Shown here: positions 54,441-62,360 of the stretch, piece after piece
How positions within the stretch are numbered: position 1 is the first letter of the stretch
Layout: each line of letters begins with the position of its first letter
Assembly (NCBI RefSeq): GCF_000687455.2
Contig: NZ_JGVW01000081.1
Span: 1 to 64,000, forward strand
Length of the DNA: 64,000 nt
Reading direction: 5' to 3'
DNA from: Burkholderia sp. lig30
GTDB taxonomy: Bacteria > Pseudomonadota > Gammaproteobacteria > Burkholderiales > Burkholderiaceae
Program-made: the position numbers and the translations under genes
The notes under the pieces: generated by a model
Seen by the model: only the letters and a program-made list of their open reading frames with translations
What the model was told of the DNA's origin: nothing
Databases searched by the model: none

Positions 54441-55952
54441 TCACTTCGCTGCTTCGGCGATAACGGCGGCAAGACGTTGCGCGGCCGCTTTCATCTGCGT
54501 GTCGCTGAATCCCCCAAAGCCGAGAATCAGTCCAGGGCGGCCGGTTCCCGGCGCAAACGTCGGCGATACGGCACGCACGGCGACGCCAGCCTGTGCGGCC
54601 AGCTCGACCACTTTTCGATCGTCCATGCGTTGCGCCAGCCAAAGGACGAGGTGCATGCCCTGGTCGCCCGGCTCCACCCATGCCAGCTCCCGGGGAAGCA
54701 ACGCATCGAGTGTCTCGATCAGCCTGGCGCGATGATCGGCGTACACATGGCGGACTTTGCGAATGTGGCGCTCCAGATGGCCCTCCGCCATGAACGCCGC
54801 GAGCACATGCTGGTCGGCGTTCGGCGGATGACGGTCCATCAGCACGCGCGCGCCGCAGAAAGCATCGACCAGATCCTCGGGGACGATCAGGTAGCCGAGC
54901 CGCAGCGACGGAAACAGGATCTTGCTGAACGTGCCGAGATAAATCACCCGATCCGGGTCGAGTCCCTGAAGCGACGGAAACGGATAGCCCTGGTATCGGA
55001 GCTCGCTGTCGTAGTCGTCCTCGACGACCCACGCGTGGCTGGCACGCGCCCATGCGAGCAACGCATTGCGCCGCGCCATGCTCATCGGCATGCCCAACGG
55101 ATACTGATGCGACGGCGTGACGAACGCGGCACGCGCGTGCGGCGCCATCCGGATCCCTGCGTCGACATCGATGCCTTCCGCATCGACCGGCACGCGAACC
55201 ATCGTATCGCGATGGCCCGTACTCTCGAGTATCGCCGTCACGCCACGATAGGCGGGATTCTCCACCCATGCCTGGTCGCGCGAACCCAGCAACACCTGAC
55301 ACGCGAGAAAGAGCCCCTGCTGCGTCCCGCTGGTCACGATGACCTGACCGGCTTCGCAACGCACCGAGCGCGACCGGCGCACGTAGCCGGCGATTGCCTC
55401 GCGCAGCGGCAACGCGCCGAGCGGATCGGCATAACCGGCCGGCGCGCCGGGACCCTTCGCGCGCAGACGGTTGCCGAGCCGCCGCCAGATGTCGGACGGC
55501 GCCGTCAGGCCGACAGGAACGGAAACCGCGAATGGCACCGGCGGAAGCGGCCTGAACTCCTGCGCGATCCGCGCGAACGCCGTCGCGGGCTCAGGCAAGC
55601 CGGGCCGGGCGACACGCCGGCGGGTTGCGCGCGTTTCCGTTGCCGGCTGCGGCTGCGGCTGCGGCTGCGGCTGCGGCTCGGCGAGCGCTTGCGCGACGCG
55701 CGTGCCGGCGCCGGCCTTCGACTCCAGAAAGCCCTCGGCGATCAACTGCTCGTAGGCCTCGATCACCGTGCCGCGCGCGACCTGCAGCGACGCCGCCAGC
55801 AAGCGCGTCGACGGCAGCGCATCGCCCGGCGCGATCGTCCCGTTGCGTACCGCTTCCCGCAACGCCTGCGCCACCTGGCGGCTCAGGTGGCCGGCCGTGC
55901 GATCCAATGTTCCGATCGACGGGATTTCCGCGATCCGGGCTGTTCTCGCCAT
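54441..55952 (-). CDS. MocR/PdxR-type GntR-aminotransferase regulator
   Basis: A 503-residue regulator with an N-terminal GntR winged helix (LSRQVAQALREAVRNGTIAPGDALPSTRLLAASLQVARGTVIEAYEQLIAEGFLESKAG). A (Gln-Pro)n linker near residue 93 leads to a fold-type I aminotransferase domain. The PLP lysine is in YLGTFSKILFPSLRLGYLIVP, the cofactor Asp in VVEDDYDSELRYQ, and the C-terminal arginine region also looks intact. It is divergent from paiB. MocR proteins often regulate the adjacent divergent gene in response to PLP or an amine/amino acid. The linker is encoded by a hexanucleotide repeat. Confidence 0.9.
   Translation of the reverse strand: MARTARIAEIPSIGTLDRTAGHLSRQVAQALREAVRNGTIAPGDALPSTRLLAASLQVARGTVIEAYEQLIAEGFLESKAGAGTRVAQALAEPQPQPQPQPQPATETRATRRRVARPGLPEPATAFARIAQEFRPLPPVPFAVSVPVGLTAPSDIWRRLGNRLRAKGPGAPAGYADPLGALPLREAIAGYVRRSRSVRCEAGQVIVTSGTQQGLFLACQVLLGSRDQAWVENPAYRGVTAILESTGHRDTMVRVPVDAEGIDVDAGIRMAPHARAAFVTPSHQYPLGMPMSMARRNALLAWARASHAWVVEDDYDSELRYQGYPFPSLQGLDPDRVIYLGTFSKILFPSLRLGYLIVPEDLVDAFCGARVLMDRHPPNADQHVLAAFMAEGHLERHIRKVRHVYADHRARLIETLDALLPRELAWVEPGDQGMHLVLWLAQRMDDRKVVELAAQAGVAVRAVSPTFAPGTGRPGLILGFGGFSDTQMKAAAQRLAAVIAEAAK
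55645..55680. repeat. Hexanucleotide tandem repeat encoding the Gln-Pro linker
   Basis: Five perfect GGCTGC units followed by GGCTCG encode the alternating Gln-Pro linker of the MocR regulator. Unit gain or loss would stay in frame and change only linker length. Confidence 0.9.
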
Positions 55953-55978
55953 GATTCCGGCTCAATCAAAATTTCACA

Positions 55979-56004
55979 AACTGGCTCTGTAGAATAAACC
56001 AGTT
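55979..56004. promoter_or_regulatory. Candidate MocR operator (inverted repeat)
   Basis: AACTGG (55979-55984) and CCAGTT (55999-56004) form an inverted repeat with 14 bases between, in the gap between the MocR gene and paiB. The spacer contains TAGAATAAA, a plausible rightward -10 region. Confidence 0.5.
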
Positions 56005-56076
56005 CTCCACCACAATGGGCCCGCAGGCAATTCGAACCGGCGCCCTTCGGCACCTCCGCAAGCGAGTGGAATCGAC

Positions 56077-56715
56077 ATGTACGTACCCGCCCATTTCAAT
56101 GAACCCAGCCTCGACATGCTGCACGCGCGCATCGCGCAACATCCGTTCGGCACGCTGATTACGCATGGCAAGAGCGGGCTGGACGCCAACCACCTTCCGT
56201 TTGAGCTGGAAGCCGAAGATGGCGGGTTGGGCGTGCTGCGCGCGCACGTGGCACGCGCCAATCCGGTCTGGCAGGACATCGCGGACGGCGACGAAGTGCT
56301 CGTGGTCTTTCACGCGGGAGACGCGTACATCTCCCCGAGCTGGTATCCGAGCAAGCACGAGTCCCACAAGCAGGTGCCGACCTGGAATTACATCGTCGTC
56401 CACGCCTACGGACGCGTCACCGTTCGTGACGACGAGCGCTACGTGCGCGGCGTGGTCGGCCGGCTGACCCGCACGCACGAGGCGTCGCAACCGCAGCCGT
56501 GGAAGATGGCCGACGCACCGAAGGATTACCTCGATGCGATGCTGAAATCGATCGTCGGCTTGCAGATCGACATCACGCGATTGACGGGCAAGAACAAGCT
56601 GAGCCAGAACAAGGAGACGCGGGATATTCGCGGCGCCGGCGAAGCACTCAATGCGCGCGAGAACTTCCGGATAGGCAACGCAATGCTCGCTCACGCCGCC
56701 GGGAAGCCGGAATAG
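56077..56715 (+). CDS. paiB: PaiB-family FMN-binding protein / negative regulator
   Basis: A 212-residue protein with the family hallmark start MYVPAHFNEPSLDMLHARIAQHPFGTLITHG, then SYISPSWYPSKHES-type and VPTWNYIVVHAYGRV motifs and KMADAPKDYLDAMLKSIVGLQIDI. PaiB-type proteins have an FMN-binding split-barrel fold; in Bacillus PaiB acts as a negative regulator of sporulation and protease genes, but the molecular role elsewhere is open. It is divergent from the MocR regulator, a common pairing, and followed by an ABM-domain gene 56 bp downstream. Confidence 0.9.
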   Translation: MYVPAHFNEPSLDMLHARIAQHPFGTLITHGKSGLDANHLPFELEAEDGGLGVLRAHVARANPVWQDIADGDEVLVVFHAGDAYISPSWYPSKHESHKQVPTWNYIVVHAYGRVTVRDDERYVRGVVGRLTRTHEASQPQPWKMADAPKDYLDAMLKSIVGLQIDITRLTGKNKLSQNKETRDIRGAGEALNARENFRIGNAMLAHAAGKPE

Positions 56716-56771
56716 GACGACTCGCCCCGGGAACGCGCCCGGCAGAATAAAATATCTTCAACGGACGCTCC

Positions 56772-57098
56772 ATGTACGCCTCCACGTTCATTTTCAAAGC
56801 CGGTCAGTACGACGACGAATTCCATCGCCTCGACCGGCGGATCGCCGAAGTGGCACGCGCCATTCCCGGGTACCTCGGCGAGGAGACCTGGGAAAATGCC
56901 GCCGCAGGATTGATCCAGAACGTCTACTTCTGGGAGTCGGAAGAGGCGCTGCTGAAGCTGATCAGTCATCCGGCTCACGTCGAAGCGAAGTCGAAGCAAG
57001 CCCGTTGGCTCGACGGCTACCGCGTCGTCATTGCGAAGGTCATCCGGGAGTATGGGGATGGCAGGCTTGTGAACCCGACGGAAGATCAACCTGCGTAA
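56772..57098 (+). CDS. Antibiotic biosynthesis monooxygenase (ABM)-fold protein
   Basis: A 108-residue ferredoxin-like ABM-fold protein (FIFKAGQYDDEFHRLDRRIAEVARAIPGYLGEETWEN, VYFWESEEALLKLISHPAHVEAKSKQARW). The family includes cofactor-free monooxygenases and haem-degrading enzymes, but many members have no known activity. It follows paiB in the same direction and is probably cotranscribed, controlled by the MocR regulator. Confidence 0.78.
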   Translation: MYASTFIFKAGQYDDEFHRLDRRIAEVARAIPGYLGEETWENAAAGLIQNVYFWESEEALLKLISHPAHVEAKSKQARWLDGYRVVIAKVIREYGDGRLVNPTEDQPA

Positions 57099-57329
57099 TC
57101 GAGTCCGCGCCGGCTTGTGTTCACGGTGCCGTTGAGGCGAGCGCGCTGATGTGAACCTGGCCGCGTACGCGTACCAGCCGGGTTTCGATCCCGATATCGC
57201 CGGGTTCCATCCGCGGTTCTCCCGATCCGGCGCTGAAATCGCATCAATGCGGGTTCACGGCACCTTTGCGTTCGCGCCACCACGAACCATACTGATACGC
57301 ACACGCAGAGCAGATTCCGGAGGACTGGC

Positions 57330-57494
57330 ATGCCGACCTACCAATACCGCTGCGAAAAGTGCGGCAAGACGTTCGAGAGCGTCGAGCATCTCGCCGAACA
57401 CGAATCCGCGCATCCGCGTTGTCCCGATTGCGGAAGCGAACAGGTTCAACACGTACCTACATCATTCGTCCCCAAGACTTCAAGGAAGAGTTGA
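57330..57494 (+). CDS. FmdB-family zinc-ribbon protein
   Basis: A 54-residue protein starting MPTYQYRCEKCGKTFESVEHLAEHE, followed by CPDCGSEQVQHVPTSFVPKTSRKS. It is a typical FmdB/CxxC_CXXC_SSSS regulator-type zinc ribbon with two CxxC pairs. GGAGG lies seven bases before the ATG. It ends 11 bp before the MoaD-like gene, so the two, and the BNR-repeat gene behind them, form an operon. The family has no established biochemical function. Confidence 0.85.
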   Translation: MPTYQYRCEKCGKTFESVEHLAEHESAHPRCPDCGSEQVQHVPTSFVPKTSRKS

Positions 57495-57505
57495 GCCATT
57501 CCGTC

Positions 57506-57775
57506 ATGGCGCACATCTTCTTCGCTGCATCGATTCAACGACATATCGCGACGCCGGAGCGCGAGATCGACGCGCGCACGCTCGGTGAAGCGCTAGACGC
57601 CATCTTCACCGCGCAACCCCGACTGCGCGGCTACCTCCTTGACGATCAGGGCTCGCTGCGACGACATCTCACCGTGTTCGTAGACGGGCGGCCGGTGCGC
57701 GACCGGCAGCATCTTTCCGATGCGCTCGGCGAGGAAAGCCGGGTTTATGTCGTACCGGCACTGTCAGGCGGATAA
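57506..57775 (+). CDS. MoaD/ThiS-like small protein with C-terminal Gly-Gly
   Basis: An 89-residue beta-grasp protein (MAHIFFAASIQRHIATPEREIDARTLGEALDAIFTAQPRLRGYLLDDQGSLRRHLTVFVDGRPVRDRQHLSDALGEESRVYVVPALSGG). It ends in the Gly-Gly needed for adenylation and thiocarboxylate formation in MoaD/ThiS sulfur carriers. No MoaE, MoeB or ThiF gene is adjacent. Instead it sits between FmdB and a BNR-repeat protein. Its target is unknown. Confidence 0.82.
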   Translation: MAHIFFAASIQRHIATPEREIDARTLGEALDAIFTAQPRLRGYLLDDQGSLRRHLTVFVDGRPVRDRQHLSDALGEESRVYVVPALSGG

Positions 57776-57886
57776 AGGACGCCATCCGTACTGGATTTGT
57801 ACGGGATCAGCGTGCAACGCATGGGGCCTGAGCAAGCGCTGAAGCGCCAACTTCGATCGACATCCGATCGACAGGAGACACGCCAC

Positions 57887-59095
57887 ATGAACGATCGATT
57901 GCTCGTCGCAACCCGCAAGGGACTATTCGTTCTGCAAGCCGACGGCGACGGCGGCTGGACGCTCGATGAGCCGTATTTCATCGGCGAGCCAGTGAGCATG
58001 GTGCTGCCCGATCCGCGCGACGGATCGCTGTATGCCGCGCTCAATCTGGGCCACTTCGGCGTGAAGTTGCATCGCCGGCGCGCGGGCATGACGGCGTGGG
58101 AAGAGTGCGCGGTCCCCGTTTACCCACCGCAGCCCGCCGACGACGCGCGTACCGGCGATGGCGCGAACGCGAACGCGAACGCGGACACGGACACGGACAC
58201 GAGTGCGGGTGCGGGCGCGGGTGCGGGTGCGAATGCCGACAACCCGGGCGCCACCGCCCCCACCCCGCCGTCTCCTCCGTGGACACTTCAGCAAATCTGG
58301 TCGCTCGAAACCGGCGGCCCGGACGAGCCGGGCGTCTTGTGGGCCGGCACGATTCCCGGCGGCCTGTTCCGTTCCGGCGACGGCGGCGACACATGGGTGC
58401 TCAACCGTGCGCTGTGGGATCGCCCGGAACGGCGCGAATGGTTCGGAGGCGGCTACGACGCGCCGGGCATCCATTCCGTGATGGTCGATCCGCGCGACAG
58501 CCGGCACGTGACGATCGGCGTGTCGAGCGGCGGCGTCTGGCAAACCGCCGACGGCGGCACGACCTGGCGCCTGAGTTCCGACGGCATGGAGGCCGACTAC
58601 ATGCCGCCGGAGCGGCGCGGCGATGCCAACGTGCAGGACCCGCACCGCGTCGTGCAATGCGCGGCCAACCCGGACATGCTGTGGACGCAGCATCACTGCG
58701 CGATCTTCCGCTCGACCGACGGCGCGGCGCACTGGCAGCGGATCGAAGCGCAGCCGTCGAGCTTCGGCTTCGCGGTTGCCGTGCACCCGCGCGAGCCGGA
58801 CACCGCGTGGTTCGTGCCCGCCGTGAAAGACCAGTGCCGGATCCCGGTGGACGGCCGGTTCGTCGTCACGCGCACACGCGACGGCGGCCGCACGTTCGAG
58901 CGCTTCTCGAACGGATTGCCGCCCGCGCCGGCGTATGACCTCGTGTATCGGCACGGGCTCGCTATCGACGACTCCGGCACGCGCCTCGCGATGGGGTCAA
59001 CCACCGGCGCGCTCTGGACCTCCGGCGACGGCGGCGAGAACTGGCATCTGGTTTCAGCGCATTTGCCGCCTGTTTATTGCGTGCGGTTTGGATAG
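57887..59095 (+). CDS. BNR/sialidase-like beta-propeller protein
   Basis: A 402-residue beta-propeller protein without a signal peptide. It has several Asp-box/BNR motifs (SGDGGDTWVLN, TADGGTTWRLS, STDGAAHWQRI, TRDGGRTFERF and SGDGGENWHLV) and starts MNDRLLVATRKGLFVL. AGGAG precedes the ATG. Similar proteins are annotated as exo-alpha-sialidase or glycosyl hydrolase, but the sialidase Arg triad was not verified, so enzymatic activity is doubtful. A low-complexity insert of Ala/Asn/Asp/Gly/Thr dipeptides (about residues 93-125) interrupts the first blades. It is cotranscribed with the MoaD-like gene. Confidence 0.8.
   Translation: MNDRLLVATRKGLFVLQADGDGGWTLDEPYFIGEPVSMVLPDPRDGSLYAALNLGHFGVKLHRRRAGMTAWEECAVPVYPPQPADDARTGDGANANANADTDTDTSAGAGAGAGANADNPGATAPTPPSPPWTLQQIWSLETGGPDEPGVLWAGTIPGGLFRSGDGGDTWVLNRALWDRPERREWFGGGYDAPGIHSVMVDPRDSRHVTIGVSSGGVWQTADGGTTWRLSSDGMEADYMPPERRGDANVQDPHRVVQCAANPDMLWTQHHCAIFRSTDGAAHWQRIEAQPSSFGFAVAVHPREPDTAWFVPAVKDQCRIPVDGRFVVTRTRDGGRTFERFSNGLPPAPAYDLVYRHGLAIDDSGTRLAMGSTTGALWTSGDGGENWHLVSAHLPPVYCVRFG
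58158..58237. repeat. Hexanucleotide repeat tract inside the BNR gene
   Basis: Successive short tandem hexamers encode (Asn-Ala), (Asp-Thr) and (Ala-Gly) dipeptide runs. All units are in frame, so length changes would only alter a surface loop of the propeller. Confidence 0.85.
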
Positions 59096-59176
59096 CCGGC
59101 GCCGGCGCGACGGCGCCGCGCCTCTCCGGCGTCGATCACACGCGATGCGCGCCTCGATCGACGCCGCGCCGTCCGA

Positions 59177-59920
59177 TCAGGCCAGCCCGCCGTTCGCACG
59201 CAGCACCTGGCTATTCACCCACGCGCCGTCAGGCCCCGCGAGGAACGCCACCGCGCTCGCGATGTCCTCCGGCTGCCCAAGGCGCTCCAGGGGCGGCATC
59301 TTCGAGAATTGCGCAATCTGTTCGTCTGTCTTGCCGCTCAGGAACAGGTCCGTCGCCACCGGACCCGGCGCCACGCAATTCACCGTGATGCGGCGGCCGC
59401 GCAACTCCTTCGCGAACACGCGCGTGAACGCCTCGACTGCCGCCTTGGTGCCGTTGTAGATCGCATAGCCGGGCAGGTTCAGCGCGAGTGTGGTGCTCGA
59501 CAGGTTGACGATCCGTCCGCCGTCGTTCAGCCGCGCCGCCGCCTCGCGCAGCGTGTTGAACACCCCGCCGACGTTGATCGCAAAAGTTTGCTCGAACACG
59601 TCGTCGGTCGTGTCGGCAAGCGGCGCGATCGTCAGGATTCCGGCGTTGTTGATCAACACGTCGACCTTGCCGAGCGTCTGCTCGACCGTATCGAACAGGC
59701 GGCGCACGTCACCAGCCTTCGACACGTCGCCTTGCACGGCGATCGCATTGCCGCCGTCCCCGATCAGTTCCGCGACGAGCGCGTCGGCCGCGTCCGAGCC
59801 TGATGCGTAGTTGACCGCAACCGCAAAGCCGTCGCGCGCGAGACGGCGCGCTATCGTCATGCCGATGCCGCGGGAGGCGCCCGTCACGAGGGCAATGCCG
59901 GAATGGTTGTCTGCGTTCAT
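59177..59920 (-). CDS. Short-chain dehydrogenase (3-ketoacyl-ACP reductase-like)
   Basis: A 247-residue classical SDR: VTGASRGIGMTIARRLARDGFAVAVNYASG, NNAGILTIAPL, Ser in NLSSTTLALN, and the active-site pair YNGTKAA. It ends GAWVNSQVLRANGGLA. AGGAG lies six bases before the ATG. It is divergent from a LysR regulator across a 121-bp gap, so it is probably its target. The physiological substrate is unknown. Confidence 0.87.
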   Translation of the reverse strand: MNADNHSGIALVTGASRGIGMTIARRLARDGFAVAVNYASGSDAADALVAELIGDGGNAIAVQGDVSKAGDVRRLFDTVEQTLGKVDVLINNAGILTIAPLADTTDDVFEQTFAINVGGVFNTLREAAARLNDGGRIVNLSSTTLALNLPGYAIYNGTKAAVEAFTRVFAKELRGRRITVNCVAPGPVATDLFLSGKTDEQIAQFSKMPPLERLGQPEDIASAVAFLAGPDGAWVNSQVLRANGGLA

Positions 59921-60041
59921 TGAAATCTCCTGATCGGTGGGAAGCTGACCAGGATGATGATCGATGTTCTATCTGAGATAATTAGTGGCGTTTTCGCATT
60001 ACTATTCCATTTGCTTTAATTATCGAATCGCCGATACCGTC

Positions 60042-60950
60042 ATGGACCGTTTTCAGGAAATGCAGGCGTTCGTCCGGATCGCCGAGCGCGGCAGCTTCTC
60101 GCAAGCCGCCGACGACCTCAACATCCCGCGCGCGACGATCACGAACCTGATCAAGCGCCTCGAACTGCGTCTGGGCACCCGGCTGCTCGAGCGCACCACG
60201 CGCCAGGTCCGTCTGACCCACGACGGCGACGCGCACTATCATCGATGCGTCCGCCTGCTGGCCGACGTCGAGGAGGCGGAGGGCGCGTTTCGCGACGCGC
60301 GGCCCAAGGGCCTGCTGGTCGTGAACCTCCAGGGCACGCTCGCGCGACACTTCGTGATGCCGGCGCTCCCCGGATTCCTGAGCCGCTATCCGGATCTGCG
60401 GCTGCACGTCGGCGAAGACGACCGGCTGGTCGATCTCGTGCGCGAGGGGATCGACTGCGTGCTGCGCGCCGGCACGCTGCGCGACTCGTCGCTGATCGGC
60501 CGCCAGATCGCGTCGATGGAGCAAGTCACCGTCGCGAGTCCGGGCTATCTCGCGCGGTTCGGCGAACCCGCCAATCTCGACGAGCTTGCGCGGCATTTCG
60601 CGGTGAACTACGTGTCGAGCGCCACTGGAAAAGCGATCCCGCTCACGTTCGGGGTCGACGGGCAGGACGTCGACGTCCGGGTCGATTCGACGATTTCCGT
60701 GACCGGCGCCGATTTGTATACCGGCGCGGCCGTCGCCGGCGCGGGGCTGATCCAGGTGCCGCGCTACCGGATAGCGGACGAACTCGCCGCCGCCCGGCTG
60801 CGGGTCGTCCTGCCGGCGTTCCCGCCACCGCCGATGCCCGTGTCGGTGCTGTACCTGCATAACCGCCAGCTGTCGCCGCGCGTGCGGATCTTTACCCAGT
60901 GGCTGGAGGCGTTATTCCGGGACGTGCCGTATCAGGCGCGCGGACGTTGA
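60042..60950 (+). CDS. LysR-family transcriptional regulator
   Basis: A 302-residue LysR regulator (MDRFQEMQAFVRIAERGSFSQAADDLNIPRATITNLIKRLELRLGTRLLERTTRQVRLTHDG) of the common DhcR/CrgA-like branch. The ATG at 60042 directly precedes the fold. It is divergent from the SDR gene. Its 3' end overlaps the convergent MFS gene by 19 bases. Confidence 0.87.
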   Translation: MDRFQEMQAFVRIAERGSFSQAADDLNIPRATITNLIKRLELRLGTRLLERTTRQVRLTHDGDAHYHRCVRLLADVEEAEGAFRDARPKGLLVVNLQGTLARHFVMPALPGFLSRYPDLRLHVGEDDRLVDLVREGIDCVLRAGTLRDSSLIGRQIASMEQVTVASPGYLARFGEPANLDELARHFAVNYVSSATGKAIPLTFGVDGQDVDVRVDSTISVTGADLYTGAAVAGAGLIQVPRYRIADELAAARLRVVLPAFPPPPMPVSVLYLHNRQLSPRVRIFTQWLEALFRDVPYQARGR

Positions 60951-62269
60951 GACGGTGGTTGCGTCGAACCCGGCAGCAGACTCGCCTTGGGCAAGGCAAA
61001 ACTCGCAAGCAGCGCGACCGCGCATGCCCCGATGACGTAGTAGGCTGGCGCCGTCAACGAGCCGGTCTCGCGAACCAGCATGGTGGCGAGCAACGGAGCA
61101 AAGCCGCTGAACATGACCACCGAGATGTTGTACGCAAGGGCGATTCCACTGAACCGGACCTGCACGGGAAATTGATCGGCGAGCACGGAGGCCCACGTAC
61201 CGCTTGCCAGTGAGAAAACCACGGCGGCGAGAACGAACAAGACGACCGGATCGACGGTGTGATTCACGAGCGCCCAATAAAACGGATAGCTCAGCGCAAC
61301 CAGCAGTGCCGCCGACACGCGCAACAGATATCGGCGCGCAATCCTGTCTCCGAGCCAGCCCGCAGCGAGCAGGCCGAACGAGCTGACGATCAGATAGGCA
61401 TTCTGGGCGATTGCCGCCGTCCGCGGTACATAGTGCAGCTGCTGGACCAGATAGGCGGGCATGTGACCGTAGAGAATGCCGTTCACGCCGGCCATCACGG
61501 CGATCGTGAGCGCTCCCGCCACGACCGCTTTGCCGTGATGCTGCAGCGTCTCGCGAAATGGCTGCTTGACGACCGCGCCATGCATTTCCTTGAACTCGGG
61601 CGATTCGTCCAGATTGCGGCGCATCCAGTAGGACACGAGCCCGCATGCCCCGCCGAACAGGAACGCGATCCGCCAGCCATATGCCGCCGCGTCGGCACTG
61701 GAGAGGTAGCTCTGAATGCCGAGATTGACGAATGTGGCAAGCAGGACGCCCACGTTGACCGCACAGATGATGATGCCTGCGGCCAGCCCCGCACGATGCG
61801 GCGCCGCTTCCACGGCGTAGGTGATCGCACCCGGCATTTCTCCGCCGACGCAGAAGCCTTGCAGCATCCGCAACAGGATCAGCAGGATTGAAGCCGTGAT
61901 GCCCAAGCTCTGGAAATTCGGCAGCAAACCCAGACAGAGGGTGGCCGTGGTGACCACGACGATCGAGCCCAGGAAGACCGGACGCCGGCCGTAACGGTCC
62001 CCCCAGCTACTGAGGACGATGCCGCCGAGCGGCCGGATGACGTAGCCGATGGCCAGCACGGAGAACGCGGCCAGCATGCTGATCAACGACGAGGCGTTCG
62101 GAAAGAACTGGGCCGCGATCTGATGGGCGAAGAAGCCGTAGACGATAAAGTCGTAAAACTCCAGCGAACCGCCCAGGCTCGCGATGAGAATCATCTTCCA
62201 CTGCGCCCGCGACAAGCCCGGCGAGTGCACATGACCAGCGGCACCGACCGTGGGGTGAGATATTTCCAT
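60932..62269 (-). CDS. MFS aromatic-acid/metabolite:H+ symporter
   Basis: A 445-residue 12-helix MFS protein of the metabolite:H+ symporter type. Features are LGGSLEFYDFIVYGFFAHQIAAQFFP, the DRYGRRP loop, LLRMLQGFCVGGEMPGAITYAVEAAP, and the long central loop with MRRNLDESPEFKEM. The ATG at 62269 is preceded by GGAG five bases away. It follows an MhpA-like hydroxylase with a 91-bp gap, so it probably imports that enzyme's aromatic substrate. Confidence 0.88.
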   Translation of the reverse strand: MEISHPTVGAAGHVHSPGLSRAQWKMILIASLGGSLEFYDFIVYGFFAHQIAAQFFPNASSLISMLAAFSVLAIGYVIRPLGGIVLSSWGDRYGRRPVFLGSIVVVTTATLCLGLLPNFQSLGITASILLILLRMLQGFCVGGEMPGAITYAVEAAPHRAGLAAGIIICAVNVGVLLATFVNLGIQSYLSSADAAAYGWRIAFLFGGACGLVSYWMRRNLDESPEFKEMHGAVVKQPFRETLQHHGKAVVAGALTIAVMAGVNGILYGHMPAYLVQQLHYVPRTAAIAQNAYLIVSSFGLLAAGWLGDRIARRYLLRVSAALLVALSYPFYWALVNHTVDPVVLFVLAAVVFSLASGTWASVLADQFPVQVRFSGIALAYNISVVMFSGFAPLLATMLVRETGSLTAPAYYVIGACAVALLASFALPKASLLPGSTQPPSQRPRA

Positions 62270-62360
62270 GAGGTCTCCAAAGATTGTTGGCTTCTTCGTC
62301 CAAAAGGTGTGCGTGGTCGACGCGTATCGGCGCTTCATGGCCTATTGCGCGCCGAGCCAC

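Noticed and set aside
55645-58237. Tandem repeats considered as CRISPR-like
   Set aside because: Units are six bases, in frame, inside genes and without spacers. No cas gene is present.
59096-59135. GC-rich palindrome after the BNR gene considered as a terminator
   Set aside because: The CGGCGCCG pairing has no T-tract and several competing pairings in low-complexity GGC repeats, so I cannot support a terminator call.
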